Assembly: GCA_009911305.1 (NCBI GenBank)
Contig: QXXC01000034.1
Location: forward strand, 1 to 40,865
Origin: Clostridiaceae bacterium
Lineage (GTDB): Bacteria > Bacillota > Clostridia > Lachnospirales > Lachnospiraceae
Length of the DNA: 40,865 nucleotides
Direction: 5' to 3'
Below, in pieces: positions 24,414-33,069 of the stretch. The first letter of the stretch is position 1; every line of letters starts with the position of its first letter. Under the pieces are notes generated by a model. That model was not told the DNA's origin. It did no database searches and saw only the letters and a list, made by a program, of their open reading frames with translations. Made by a program: the position numbers and the translations under genes.

Positions 24414-24450
24414 GCAAGAGGGCGGCACCGTTTGGGTGCCGTCCTCTTGC
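24414..24450 (+). terminator. Strong hairpin, probable terminator
   Basis: GCAAGAGGGCGGCACC pairs with GGTGCCGTCCTCTTGC (one mismatch). Only a short T run follows, so termination may be partial. Confidence 0.55.
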
Positions 24451-24508
24451 GTTTCCCCACTATGAGCGGGAGGCGATTTAACCCTGTTTTGGAGGAGGAG
24501 GTTTTACC

Positions 24509-24775
24509 GTGAGATTAACTGCACAGGAAATTGAACAAATGAAAAGCGTTGACATCGGCGCAGTAGATAAGGAAACCCTTGCAGACGCAAGCGGTTTTAC
24601 TTTCGATCCGATGCTCCCCAAGGAAACCCGGGCCCAGCGTATGTTGGAGCATTTCAAAAATCCGTATTGTTTCCGTTTGGGCGATATGGTGATTAAGCTG
24701 GAGTTTGCGGACGAGGGGCCCTCCCTCCAGGAACTGCTCACCGCATTTTTTCTCCGGCAAAAAAGCGGGCTGTAA
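24509..24775 (+). CDS. Small conserved ICE protein (possible DUF6870-like)
   Basis: 88 residues from a GTG behind GGAGGAGG. The sequence contains MKSVDIGAVDKETLADASGFTFDPMLPKETRAQRMLEHFKNPYCFRLGDMVIKLEFADEGPSLQELL. This compact protein with a conserved-looking NPYCFRxGDxVIKxEF core is commonly placed just before the recombinase gene in related elements. The function is unknown; the DUF name is from memory and tentative. Confidence 0.65.
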   Translation: MRLTAQEIEQMKSVDIGAVDKETLADASGFTFDPMLPKETRAQRMLEHFKNPYCFRLGDMVIKLEFADEGPSLQELLTAFFLRQKSGL

Positions 24776-24798
24776 CTTCGGTTGCGGCCCCTCTGCAA

Positions 24799-24821
24799 CT
24801 TCGAGACAAAGTGTCCCATAC
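24799..24821. repeat. P1 palindrome site 15 (recombinase promoter)
   Basis: Core GAGACA-AAG-TGTCCC at 24803-24817, 14 bp upstream of the -35 box of the recombinase promoter. The right outer arm is degraded. Confidence 0.7.
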
Positions 24822-24831
24822 AAAGGCATCC

Positions 24832-24860
24832 TTGTTGTCCCTCCCCAGCAGAGGTATAAT
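24832..24860 (+). promoter_or_regulatory. Promoter of the ICE1 recombinase
   Basis: TTGTTG (24832-24837) and TATAAT (24855-24860) with a 17-bp spacer, 31 bp upstream of the recombinase start. A P1 site lies just upstream, so a bound protein could regulate recombinase expression. Confidence 0.7.
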
Positions 24861-24891
24861 ATAGATGTAATGTGATAGGGAAGGAGGACAA

Positions 24892-26589
24892 ATGGCAAGA
24901 ACAGCAAACCGGGGGACAATAAGCGCCAGCGCCCCTACTTCATACAATGCAATGCGCTGGAGGCTGGGTAAATATATCCGGCTCTCCAAAGAAGATTTAC
25001 TCCGTGGCCGGGACGAAAGCAACAGCGTTATCAACCAGCGGCGGCTTTTGGAACAATACCACCAGACCCATCTGGACGAGTTCCATGACGGAACCGAACA
25101 GGATGTGTATGTGGATGACGGCAAAACCGGGACGGATACTGACCGTGAAGATTTCCAGCGGCTCCTGGCCGATGTGTATAGCGGCAGGATCAACTGTGTG
25201 ATTGTCAAAGACCTGTCCCGCCTTTCCCGTAACTATACCGATGCCGGGAACCTGATTGAAAATCTTTTTGTCCGGCTGAATGTACGGTTTATCAGCTTGG
25301 CGGAGGGTGTGGACAGCTACCGCAACCCGGACAGCGTATCAAACATTATCGTGCCGATCACGAATGTAATGAACGATCAATACTGCTACCAGACCTCAAA
25401 GAAAATCCGGCAGGTATTTGATATGAAACGCCGCAACGGTGAGTTTATCGGCTCGTATGCCCCCTATGGCTATGTGAAAGACCCGAATGACAAACACGCC
25501 TTGTTGGTTGATCCCGAGGCCGCCGAAGTGGTAAAAAGCATTTTTGCTTTGTTCCTGTCCGGCATGAACAAACGGGGGATCACCTATTACTTGAACGACC
25601 ACGGGACACTTTGTCCCACAGCCTATAAGCAACAGCAAGGGCTCAAGTACAACGCCCCCAACGCCCAGGGCAATCCTATGTGGAGCACGATCACCATAGA
25701 CACGATCTTAAAAAACCGTGTTTATGTGGGGGATATGGTACAAGGCCGCCAGCGGGTGAAAAGCTATAAAATCCACATTCAAGAAAAAGTGCCAGAGGAA
25801 GAATGGTTTATCGTGGAGAATACCCACGAGGCCATTATAGACCGGGAAACCTTTGCAAAGGTGCAGAGCCTCCTCAAACGGGATACCCGCACCGCTCCAA
25901 AAGCTAAACAGCTTTACCTGTTCAGTGGTTTTCTGAAATGTGCCGATTGTGGCCGGGCGATGTCCCGGATCGCATCCAAAGGGATTTATGTATATTATCA
26001 ATGCGGGACTTATAAAAGCCTGTCAAAAAAGGCTTGCACCATGCACTCGATTAAAAGTGACCGACTTGAGGCTGGAGTGCTGTTTGCGATCCAGCAACAG
26101 GTGCATCTGGCACTTACCTATTCCGAGTTTGTTGCCCGTATCAACTCCGCACCTCTGAAAAAGAGCAAGTCAAAGCGGCTGGAAGATACCATCGCTGCAA
26201 AAGAAAAAGAGCTTGCTAAAATCATGCGATACAAGCAGGCCCTTTATCAAGACTGGAAAGACGGGGAAATTACCCGCAACGATTACCGCCACATGAGCGA
26301 GGACTATGAACAGCAGATTGAGTCCCTCACACGCATTATGCAAACGCTGACGGCGGAGCAGGAGCAACTGGAAAATGGTGTAGATGCGGAAAGCCCATGC
26401 CTTACCGCATTTCTCAAATACCGGAACATTGACAAGCTGACACGGGAAATTTTAGGCGAGCTGATCGACCACATTAAGGTTTACGAGGGCGGCAATATCA
26501 GCGTGAAATTCAAATACGCTGACGAGTTCCGCCGTATAGCAGAATATATTGAGCTCAATTCCCCTATGATTACGGGGGCCGCTGGCTGA
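24892..26589 (+). CDS. Large serine recombinase of ICE1 (integrase/excisionase)
   Basis: 565 residues from an ATG behind AAGGAGG. The N-terminal resolvase domain has catalytic Ser32 in YIRLSKED and the segment VIVKDLSRLSRN. The recombinase domain follows (FIGSYAPYGYVKDPNDKHALLVDPEAAEVV). A zinc ribbon (LKCADCGRAM and YQCGTYKSLSKKACTMHSI) and a coiled coil complete the TnpX/TndX architecture. It should cut and join attL and attR at 1902-1904 and 26642-26644. The gene ends 52 bp from the right junction. A P1 palindrome is embedded in the linker region (H-G-T-L-C-P-T). Confidence 0.93.
   Translation: MARTANRGTISASAPTSYNAMRWRLGKYIRLSKEDLLRGRDESNSVINQRRLLEQYHQTHLDEFHDGTEQDVYVDDGKTGTDTDREDFQRLLADVYSGRINCVIVKDLSRLSRNYTDAGNLIENLFVRLNVRFISLAEGVDSYRNPDSVSNIIVPITNVMNDQYCYQTSKKIRQVFDMKRRNGEFIGSYAPYGYVKDPNDKHALLVDPEAAEVVKSIFALFLSGMNKRGITYYLNDHGTLCPTAYKQQQGLKYNAPNAQGNPMWSTITIDTILKNRVYVGDMVQGRQRVKSYKIHIQEKVPEEEWFIVENTHEAIIDRETFAKVQSLLKRDTRTAPKAKQLYLFSGFLKCADCGRAMSRIASKGIYVYYQCGTYKSLSKKACTMHSIKSDRLEAGVLFAIQQQVHLALTYSEFVARINSAPLKKSKSKRLEDTIAAKEKELAKIMRYKQALYQDWKDGEITRNDYRHMSEDYEQQIESLTRIMQTLTAEQEQLENGVDAESPCLTAFLKYRNIDKLTREILGELIDHIKVYEGGNISVKFKYADEFRRIAEYIELNSPMITGAAG
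25599..25621. repeat. P1 palindrome site 16 (inside the recombinase)
   Basis: Core GGGACA-CTT-TGTCCC at 25603-25617, with poorly conserved outer arms. Confidence 0.65.
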
Positions 26590-26617
26590 CCCCCTAACCT
26601 AAAACAATTCCGTTTGC

Positions 26618-26646
26618 TTGTTTTCCTAATATATAACGCCCATATG
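26618..26646 (+). other. attR junction of ICE1
   Basis: GTTTTCCTAAT (26620-26630) is the inverted match of the left arm. After 11 bp comes ATA (26642-26644), then host TGTTGAT, which continues the TOTE frame. Confidence 0.75.
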
Positions 26647-28499
26647 TTGATACTCTTAATCTGATGCCCAGGCTTCTGAACCAGATCAGGAGTATGGCGG
26701 CTTTTGATAATCCCATATTTTATAAGAACAAACGATTAGGTTATTCAAACTATAATAATTTCAGCTCTGTGTATATGGGAAAAGATGTGGATGGCTACAT
26801 CGCTATTCCCCGTGGCCTGAGAGAAAATCTGGTTTTGTCCGCAAAAGAAGCAGGGATTGAATATGAAATAGAAGATCAAAGAGAAAAGGGAAGACCAATC
26901 CGGGTATCCTTTCGTGGAGATTTAAAAACACAGCAGGATCTGGCAGCGCACAGACTTCTTGCGCAGGATCATGGCATTTTAAGCGCAGCTACCGCGTTCG
27001 GCAAAACGGTGGTCTGCAGTTATCTGATATCAAAACGAAAAGTGAATACTCTCATCCTGCTGCAAAGTAAGGATCTGCTGGAACAGTGGGTAGAAGAACT
27101 GAATAAGTTTCTGATAATAGATGAAGAACCGCCTCTTTATAAAACGAAAACGGGGCGTGAGAAAAGAAGACACAGCGCGATTGGAATCTTATCTGGAAAT
27201 AAGGATGCTCTTACCGGAATCATTGATGTGGCTATGGTTGGCTCGATGTACAGCAAAGGGAAATTCAATAAACAAATCAACTCCTATGGAATGGTCATTA
27301 TGGATGAATGCCATCACGCAGGTTCTGCAACTGCAGTTGGAGTTTTGCAAAAAATAAATGCAAGATATGTTTATGGTGTAACCGCAACTCCAAAGCGGGG
27401 CGATAATTTGGAAAAGATTATCCATATGCTGCTGGGGCCGATCAGGCACAGCTATACCGCAAAAGAACGGGCTGTGGAGCAGGGAATCGGTCATTATGTG
27501 TATCCGAGATATACAAGGGTGATGGATACAAGAGAGAACAGAGAAGATATCAATGCCGCTTATACATTGATTAGCAATAGTGCAGTAAGGAATGATATGA
27601 TTCTTGAAGATACAAGAGCCTGTGTTAAGGATGGAAGAACGCCGGTTATTCTGACCAAATATAAGGAACAGGCGAAATATTTGTATGAGAATTTACAGAA
27701 GGATGCAGACCATGTGTTTCTCTTTTATGGAGATAACAGTGATAAAGAGAATTCATCCATAAGGCAATCTCTGAAAGCGGTTTCAAAGGATGAGAGCCTG
27801 ATTTTGGTGGCAACAGGACAAAAGATCGGTGAGGGATTCGATTATCCAAGACTTGATACCCTTATGTTGACGGCCCCGGTATCCTTTGAGGGAAGGCTGG
27901 AGCAGTATATTGGGAGGTTAAACCGTGATTATGAGGGAAAGGCGGAAGCGGTTGTCTATGACTATATCGATTCTCATATCCGGGTTTTTGACAATATGTA
28001 TATAAAGAGGCTTCGCACCTATAAGAGGACAGGATTTGAGCTGATTACAAACGGTGTTTTGGCAAAGCAGAGTGTGAATGCGATTTATGACAGCGGCAGC
28101 TATATGGATGTATTTGAACAGGATATCGTAGAATCCGAGAGACAGATCATGGTGTCAAGCCCGGAGATTACCAGAGACAAGGTAGAACGGTTCCTGTATC
28201 TTGTGAAAGCAAGGCAAGAAGCGGGCTGTAAAGTTACAGTGATAACAACAGAACCGCAGAATATTGCGTATGGCAGTCCGGAATTTTGCCAAAGGCTTAT
28301 TGATACCATGTTGGAAAGCGGTATTCATGTTATCATAAAGGAAGAGGTGGAAGAGCACTTTGCTGTCCTGGATGATGAACTTGTCTGGCATGGCGGAATG
28401 AATCTCCTTGGCAAAGAGGATATATGGGACAATTTGATGAGGGTACGGTCAGCTCAGATAGCAGCAGAATTATTGGAAATAGCCCTGAAAAAGGAATGA
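26643..28499 (+). pseudogene. TOTE conflict-system protein, 3' half (SF2 helicase and PLD-like nuclease)
   Basis: The frame is open from the junction and reads Y-V-D-T-L-N-L-M-P-R-L-L-N-Q-I-R, continuing the protein cut at 1902. An internal ATG at 26664 could serve as a start but lacks a clear ribosome site. Helicase motifs are present: ATAFGKT (Walker A), IMDECHH (DEAH-type box), YGVTATPKR, and the motif VI-like EQYIGRLNR. The C-terminal region has a PLD-type stretch with VLDDELVWHGGMNLLG. Intact proteins of this type join an AEP primase, helicase and nuclease. Here the helicase and nuclease are separated from the primase by 24.7 kb of ICE1. Confidence 0.82.
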
Positions 28500-28663
28500 A
28501 AAAAGGTCATTATTATGCGGAAGGGATTTTGGAGCCAGTAATCGTATCCCGTAAAGAGAATAAGAGTTTGGTTATTATATCAGAATCAGAGCACAATGAA
28601 TTTAGAAAAGGCCAAAATGTCTGCGTCATCTGTCCCGTCTGGCCTGCCAGGTGCGCCGGATGA
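28496..28663 (+). pseudogene. Possible Phd/YefM antitoxin remnant
   Basis: A 55-residue frame whose ATG overlaps the TOTE stop (ATGA). It contains EPVIVSRKENKSLVIISESEHNEFRK, which resembles the core of Phd/YefM antitoxins (x-P-V-x-V-S-x-x-x-x-x-x-V-V-I-S-E-x-E-Y-N-x-L). The DNA-binding N-terminus and the toxin-binding C-terminus are missing, and no toxin gene follows. It is most likely a fragment; it could also be chance similarity. Confidence 0.4.
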
Positions 28664-28688
28664 ATCTGTTAAGGAGGAGGGAGCCGTT

Positions 28689-29525
28689 ATGAGAGAATCA
28701 GGAGGAATCAAACAATTTGTTCTGCCTGCCATGATGTGGCTGATTTTTGAGGCGGTGGCCGTTGCGCTCTGGCTTTTGACGGGAGAGCGGTTTTATGTAT
28801 TCAATTTCAGCTATATCGGGACGTCCGTCGCGGCGGGAATACTTTTATTTCAGCTTCGGTATCAGCACGCGCGCAGGGTCGCGCAGTTTCTGGTCGGGAC
28901 CTATATGCTGGTCTATCTTGGCCTGATCTGCAGGGAAAATATGCAGATTGAGGGATTCTGGTACTATCTGTTTACCGGTGTTTTTGAGGCGGCGACCATT
29001 CACTATGCTGTGGCAAAGATAGCCGGCCCCCTGGTTTTCGGGCGGGGGTGGTGCGGGTACGCCTGCTGGACGGCCATGATTCTTGATCTGCTTCCGTATA
29101 AAATGATGCAGCGCCCCAGGAAGGAATGGGGGTGGGTGAGGTATCTTACCTTTGCGCTGTCATTCCTGTTTGTCAGCGCTTTATTTCTGGCGGGGGTGAA
29201 CGATATGGAGCGGATGATGTTCCTGTCATTCCTGATCGGCAATGCTCTGTATTACATCATTGGGATTGCGCTGGCCTTTGCGCTGAAGGATAACCGCGCG
29301 TTTTGTAAATATATATGTCCCGTGGCGGTGTTTTTGAAGCCCATGTCGTATTTTTCTCTGCTGCGCGTGAAATGTGATGAGAGTAAATGTATTTCCTGCG
29401 GCAGGTGCAGGCGGGTTTGCCCGATGGATGTTGACATGACGGATCCTTCAAGGAAACGCAAAAACGGGACGGAATGTATTTTGTGCCATGAGTGTGTGAA
29501 AGCGTGTCCTGAAAAGGCGTTATAG
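28689..29525 (+). CDS. NapH/FixG-type membrane ferredoxin (4Fe-4S)
   Basis: 278 residues from the ATG at 28689, behind AAGGAGGAGG. Six or so hydrophobic segments run to about residue 215, with the characteristic cytoplasmic CGYACWTAMILDLLPYK between them. The C-terminus has two 4Fe-4S motifs: CISCGRCRRVCP and CILCHECVKACP. Proteins of this type pass electrons through the membrane to partner reductases. No partner is adjacent, so the electron acceptor is unknown. The acetyltransferase gene starts 13 bp downstream and may be co-transcribed. Confidence 0.82.
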   Translation: MRESGGIKQFVLPAMMWLIFEAVAVALWLLTGERFYVFNFSYIGTSVAAGILLFQLRYQHARRVAQFLVGTYMLVYLGLICRENMQIEGFWYYLFTGVFEAATIHYAVAKIAGPLVFGRGWCGYACWTAMILDLLPYKMMQRPRKEWGWVRYLTFALSFLFVSALFLAGVNDMERMMFLSFLIGNALYYIIGIALAFALKDNRAFCKYICPVAVFLKPMSYFSLLRVKCDESKCISCGRCRRVCPMDVDMTDPSRKRKNGTECILCHECVKACPEKAL

Positions 29526-29538
29526 GAGGAGACAGACA

Positions 29539-30159
29539 ATGAGGATCACCGGATACCGGCCGGCTGACTGCAGGGAGCTGGCAGACTTGTTTTATGATAC
29601 CGTACATACGATCAACGCTAGAGCGTGTTTGAAACATCATTCCCGCCATCTGCACGCCCCACTTTGCGGCATATTTGAGCCAAATTCACTTAACGCAGCC
29701 CACTGCGCCGCGTTCATTTGGCCCAAATCTCCCACAAAGCGGAACGCACATCTGGCAGAAAGCATTTTTCAAACACGCTCTAGGGATTATACAGAGGAGC
29801 AGTTGGACGCCTGGGCAGACGGGGCGATGGATCTGGAACGATGGAATCAGTCATTTCTGGGACATTACAGCATCGTTGCCAGAAGCGGCGGCGTGATAAC
29901 AGGCTTTGGCGACATAGATAAAACAGGGTATCTTGACCGGCTGTATGTCCATAAGGATTATCAGGGCAAAGGCGTTGCGGCTGCTATCTGCGATAAGCTG
30001 GAGGAGATGGCTCAGGGGAAGATCGTGACGCATGCCTCCATTACGGCGCGGCCGTTTTTTGAAAAAAGAGGGTACAGGACCGTAAAAGAGCAGCGGGTGG
30101 AACGCCGGGGCGTGCTTCTTACAAATTTTGTTATGGAGAAGCACGTGATAAAGGCATAA
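29539..30159 (+). CDS. GNAT acetyltransferase with a 54-codon in-frame MITE insertion
   Basis: 206 residues from an ATG behind AGGAGGAG. The N-terminus RITGYRPADCRELADLFYDTVHTINAR and the continuation RDYTEEQLDAWADG are parts of one GNAT domain. They are separated by 54 foreign codons. The acetyl-CoA loop is in LYVHKDYQGKGVAAAI, followed by THASITARPFFEKRGY. Removing 162 bp restores N-A-R-D-Y-T. Because the insert is a multiple of three and has no stop, a full-length but altered protein can still be made. The insert falls after the first helix, so folding may be impaired. Confidence 0.82.
   Translation: MRITGYRPADCRELADLFYDTVHTINARACLKHHSRHLHAPLCGIFEPNSLNAAHCAAFIWPKSPTKRNAHLAESIFQTRSRDYTEEQLDAWADGAMDLERWNQSFLGHYSIVARSGGVITGFGDIDKTGYLDRLYVHKDYQGKGVAAAICDKLEEMAQGKIVTHASITARPFFEKRGYRTVKEQRVERRGVLLTNFVMEKHVIKA
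29621..29780. mobile_element. MITE inside the GNAT gene (TA target duplication)
   Basis: A 160-bp insert flanked by TA (29619-29620 and 29781-29782). Ends are perfect inverted repeats beginning GAGCGTGTTTGAAA. The TA duplication suggests mobilisation by an IS630/Tc1-type transposase. No coding capacity of its own. A related shorter copy lies at 31509-31587. Confidence 0.75.
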
Positions 30160-30304
30160 CAGGCGCCGGACCGGGGCGGGAGGAAATGGTTCTTCGCTCC
30201 TGCCGCAGGCAGTTGTCTTCTGAGGCGCTCTGGAGGATACCTTTATGCTCCGCTGCGAGCGGTTGTGGCGCCCGAAAGGGGATGCGGACTGCGCAGCCAC
30301 ATCT

Positions 30305-31351
30305 TCACAGCGGGAATGAATCTGCTGCTTTTGTCTTTCTCAATTTGCCGTCTGACAGTACAAAGCGGATTGTAGATTCTCTTGCGATGACACGGGACTC
30401 TAATTCATACATACATGGCTCGGTGTTATTGTTTATCTGATCCAGCAGGATTTCGACAGATTTTTTCCCAATCTCATCCAGGGGCTGTGCCAGAGCGGTG
30501 AGCTTGGGGTTGATTTCCTTGGCCAGCAGGGAATTATCGAAGCCGGCGATAGCGATGTCCTGTGGAATTGCATACCCCAGCTCACGGAAAGCAGTGATGG
30601 CTTCACAGGCAGTGATGTCATCGTTTGCCAGATATGCCTCGCAGTGCAGTCCTGAACGTTCTGCGTATTGCTTTACCAGCTTATAGACCAGGCTGGCGTT
30701 CATATTCTCCGGCGCCGGACATTCGATCACATCGGTCAGATTTATCTGGTTGGCAGACAGATATTGCTGAAAACCGGCGTATTTCAGGGCGGAGGTGGAT
30801 TCCCTGGTGGGGCCGATATATCCTATTTTCTGAAACCCCATATTCAAAAAATGCCTGGCGATCTGTTGGCCTCCGTTATAATGGGAGATATATACGCTGC
30901 TGAATCCTTCCATCTGTTTGGTGATCATCACTGCCGGAACCTGCAGGCGCTGATAGGCAGGCAGGCTCCGCTTCGTAGAAACCGGGACGGCGATCACACC
31001 ATCCACTTTACGCTGGCGGAGCTGGGCGAGAATATTTTTTTCTTTGTCCAGACTGCGGTGTGTATTGCAGATAATCACACTGTACCCCTCATAGAATGCC
31101 TGGTTTTCTATGGATTCTATAATTTCACTGAAAAAAGGGTAGGCAATCTCCGGAACCAGCAGGCCAATGATGTTCGTCCGGTTTCCTGCCAGGCTTTGGG
31201 CAATGAGATTAGGTTCATAATCCAGTTCTTTGACCCAGTAAAGCACCTTTTGCCGCGTCTCTGCCTTCACGGAAGGGTGGTTAGAGAGAACTCTGGAGAC
31301 AGTGACTCTGGAGACTCCTGCTTTGTCGGCGATATCCTGCATACTGACCAC
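30305..31351 (-). CDS. LacI-family transcriptional regulator
   Basis: 348 residues from the GTG at 31351, 8 nt after AAAGGAG. The upstream ATG (31372) overlaps that ribosome site and is unlikely. The helix-turn-helix MQDIADKAGVSRVTVSRVLSNHPSVKAETR is followed by a periplasmic-binding-like effector domain (NIIGLLVPEIAYPFFSEIIESIENQ, and DIAIAGFDNSLLAKEINPKLTALAQP). These repressors bind palindromic operators and are released by sugars. The PTS gene lies upstream on the same strand, so it is a likely regulator of that uptake system. Confidence 0.88.
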   Translation of the reverse strand: MVSMQDIADKAGVSRVTVSRVLSNHPSVKAETRQKVLYWVKELDYEPNLIAQSLAGNRTNIIGLLVPEIAYPFFSEIIESIENQAFYEGYSVIICNTHRSLDKEKNILAQLRQRKVDGVIAVPVSTKRSLPAYQRLQVPAVMITKQMEGFSSVYISHYNGGQQIARHFLNMGFQKIGYIGPTRESTSALKYAGFQQYLSANQINLTDVIECPAPENMNASLVYKLVKQYAERSGLHCEAYLANDDITACEAITAFRELGYAIPQDIAIAGFDNSLLAKEINPKLTALAQPLDEIGKKSVEILLDQINNNTEPCMYELESRVIARESTIRFVLSDGKLRKTKAADSFPL

Positions 31352-31442
31352 GGTAATATCTCCTTTCTTCATGGGCGGTTTATGGTTGTGCCAGACCATT
31401 TCTGACACGGAATTTTGTCATATTTGCAATCTGTATAGGGAT

Positions 31443-31471
31443 ATTTTATTCCAGACTACTGCCGTTGTCAA
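31443..31471 (-). promoter_or_regulatory. Promoter of the LacI-family gene
   Basis: On the minus strand, TTGACA (31471-31466) and TAAAAT (31448-31443) have a 17-bp spacer, about 90 bp before the start codon. Confidence 0.7.
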
Positions 31472-31473
31472 GA

Positions 31474-31505
31474 ATGGAAGAGCCACCCAGGAAGGGTGGC
31501 TTTCT
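31474..31505. terminator. Hairpin AGAGCCACCC/GGGTGGCTTT, probable terminator
   Basis: AGAGCCACCC, loop AGGAA, GGGTGGCTTTCTC. It sits between the PTS gene and the LacI promoter, oriented with its T run on the plus strand. Confidence 0.5.
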
Positions 31506-31508
31506 CTA

Positions 31509-31587
31509 GAGTGTGTCTGAGTGTGATGTAAATCAGTCAGATCTTTGTGCAGGCACATCAGGCAGAAAGCATGTTTCAGACACGCTC
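31509..31587. mobile_element. Short degenerate copy of the MITE
   Basis: Ends GAGTGTGTCTGA and TCAGACACGCTC are inverted (one mismatch) and match the GNAT MITE ends. The internal stretch GGCAGAAAGCAT is shared with that copy. The right TA is mutated to TG. Confidence 0.6.
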
Positions 31588-31644
31588 TGAACAAGCGCTG
31601 CTGATGTCAGAACCGCTGTCCGCAGAAATAAATGGAACGCAGTA

Positions 31645-33069
31645 TTATACTTTCAGGCGCATCAGTTGGTCGCCTGGCATGAGCTGACCGGAGGCTGCCG
31701 CTTCGACAGATGCCAGATCATCGGAATTCGTAACGGCTACCATAATGATGGAAGGATGACCGGCCGCCTTGATTTTTTTCAAATCCATAGTCAGGAGAAG
31801 GTCGCCTTTTTTTACGGTCTGCCCTTCTTTGACGTAGCTTTTAAAGCCATCCCCTTTCATTTCCACGGTATCTATGCCCACATGGATGAGCAATTCTACA
31901 CCTTCTGCCTCAATACCTACAGCATGCAATGTATCGGCAAGCTGGCTGATGGTGCCGTCCATAGGGGAATAGACATTTCCCGCCTCCGGATTGATGCCGC
32001 AGCATATTCCAAGGACACCCTGGGAAAATGTCGGGTCGGGAATTTCTTCCATGGGAACGAAGGTTCCCTGAGCTACAGCGCCCACCACATCCGGAAAGGG
32101 GATTGGAGCAGGGGCCGGAGCCTCTTTTTTAGTTGCTTTGGCGCTGTCGGCTTCCATGACCTCCGGAGGTACTGCGAAGAACCAGCACAGGCAGAACGCG
32201 CTGGCGAAGGTAGCGAGGGCAAGCGCCGCATACATGGCCAACTGGGAAGGAGAGTATATGTACAGCAGCAGGCCGGGAATGGTGGTTATGCCGTTGCCGG
32301 TACCTTTCATGCCAAGCAGCATGGCGATCATACCGGCTATGCCATTGATGGAACAGCTCAGGAGAAATGGCTTCATGCCATAACGCAGGATGACGCCGAA
32401 CAGGGCGGGTTCACCGATACCCAGCAGGGCAGATACGGTAGCGCTGGGACCGATGGCGCGGATTTCTTTTTTCCTGGCTTTTACAGAGATGGCGAGACAT
32501 ACGCCGGCAGAGGAAAAGCCGCACATACATAAAATCGCATTGAAAGGGTTAAAACCAGTGCTGGCCAATAAGCTGATTTCCAACATATTGAAGATATGAT
32601 GGACGCCTGTAAGGGTGATGATGGACCAGAAGAAGCCGACTACCAGACCACCGATGCCCAGGGGAAGCTCGAGCGCATGCTCTACGATGACTAACAGGAT
32701 ATTTTCCAGCGCGTGCAGGAGCAGCCCGATTACCAGCAGGGAGAGAACCAGCATAACAAACAGTACCAGAAAGGGCGTGATCATAAAGTCAAAAACTGCC
32801 GGAACTGTTTTCCGCAGCTTCTTTTCCAGCTTACTGCCTATCACACCGGCTACAAAGGCGGGCAGAATGCTTCCCTGATAACCAACGATAGGAATAAAGC
32901 CCAGAAGCATAAGGGGCGTTACGCCGCTGGAGAGGTCTGCCACAGAGTAGGCATTTGGCAGGGAGCCGTTCACCAGCATCAGTCCCAGAATCAGCCCCAG
33001 CACAGGAGAACCGCCGAATACGCGGAACGTGGACCAGCACACAATCGCGGGCAGAAAAGCAAACGTAGT
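31645..33069 (-). pseudogene. PTS beta-glucoside-type transporter, 3' part (IIC-IIA)
   Basis: Downstream part of a PTS permease cut by the insertion at 33070-33171. It starts with TFAFLPAIVCWSTFRVFGGSPVLGLILGLMLVN, the continuation of the IIC membrane domain. After several more membrane segments comes a linker (APAPAPIPFPDV) and a C-terminal IIA domain with the phospho-His motif ELLIHVGIDTVEMKGDGF. The frame can be extended into the insert (to a TTG at 33114), so a truncated protein could be made. Without the IIB domain and first membrane part it should not transport alone. Confidence 0.85.

Larger units (their letters stand above)
1902..26644 (+). mobile_element. ICE1: Tn1549-like integrative conjugative element with serine recombinase
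   Basis: The element is bounded by the triplet ATA at 1902-1904 and 26642-26644. Inside each end, 11-12 bp from the triplet, is the inverted arm ATTAGGAAAAC (1917-1927, complement at 26620-26630). Deleting one ATA plus everything between restores a continuous TOTE reading frame. The content is a full type IV transfer module, MobC and relaxase, cargo and a terminal large serine recombinase, the usual order for Tn1549-like elements. The backbone is GC-rich compared with the split host gene. I see no ParA and no replication initiator. Three genes have non-standard start codons and the sigma-like gene has an amber codon, so transfer competence is uncertain. Confidence 0.9.

Noticed and set aside
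2551..25621. P1 palindromes as Rho-independent terminators
   Set aside because: They lack a following T run, several lie inside genes, and true terminators are separate (for example 7295-7319).
2551..25621. P1 palindromes as a CRISPR array
   Set aside because: Spacing is irregular (from about 400 bp to 4 kb) and genes lie between; no cas genes are present.
28424..28495. Upstream extension of the antitoxin-like frame into the TOTE gene
   Set aside because: It overlaps the C-terminal coding sequence of TOTE and has no ribosome site; the ATG at 28496 is more plausible.
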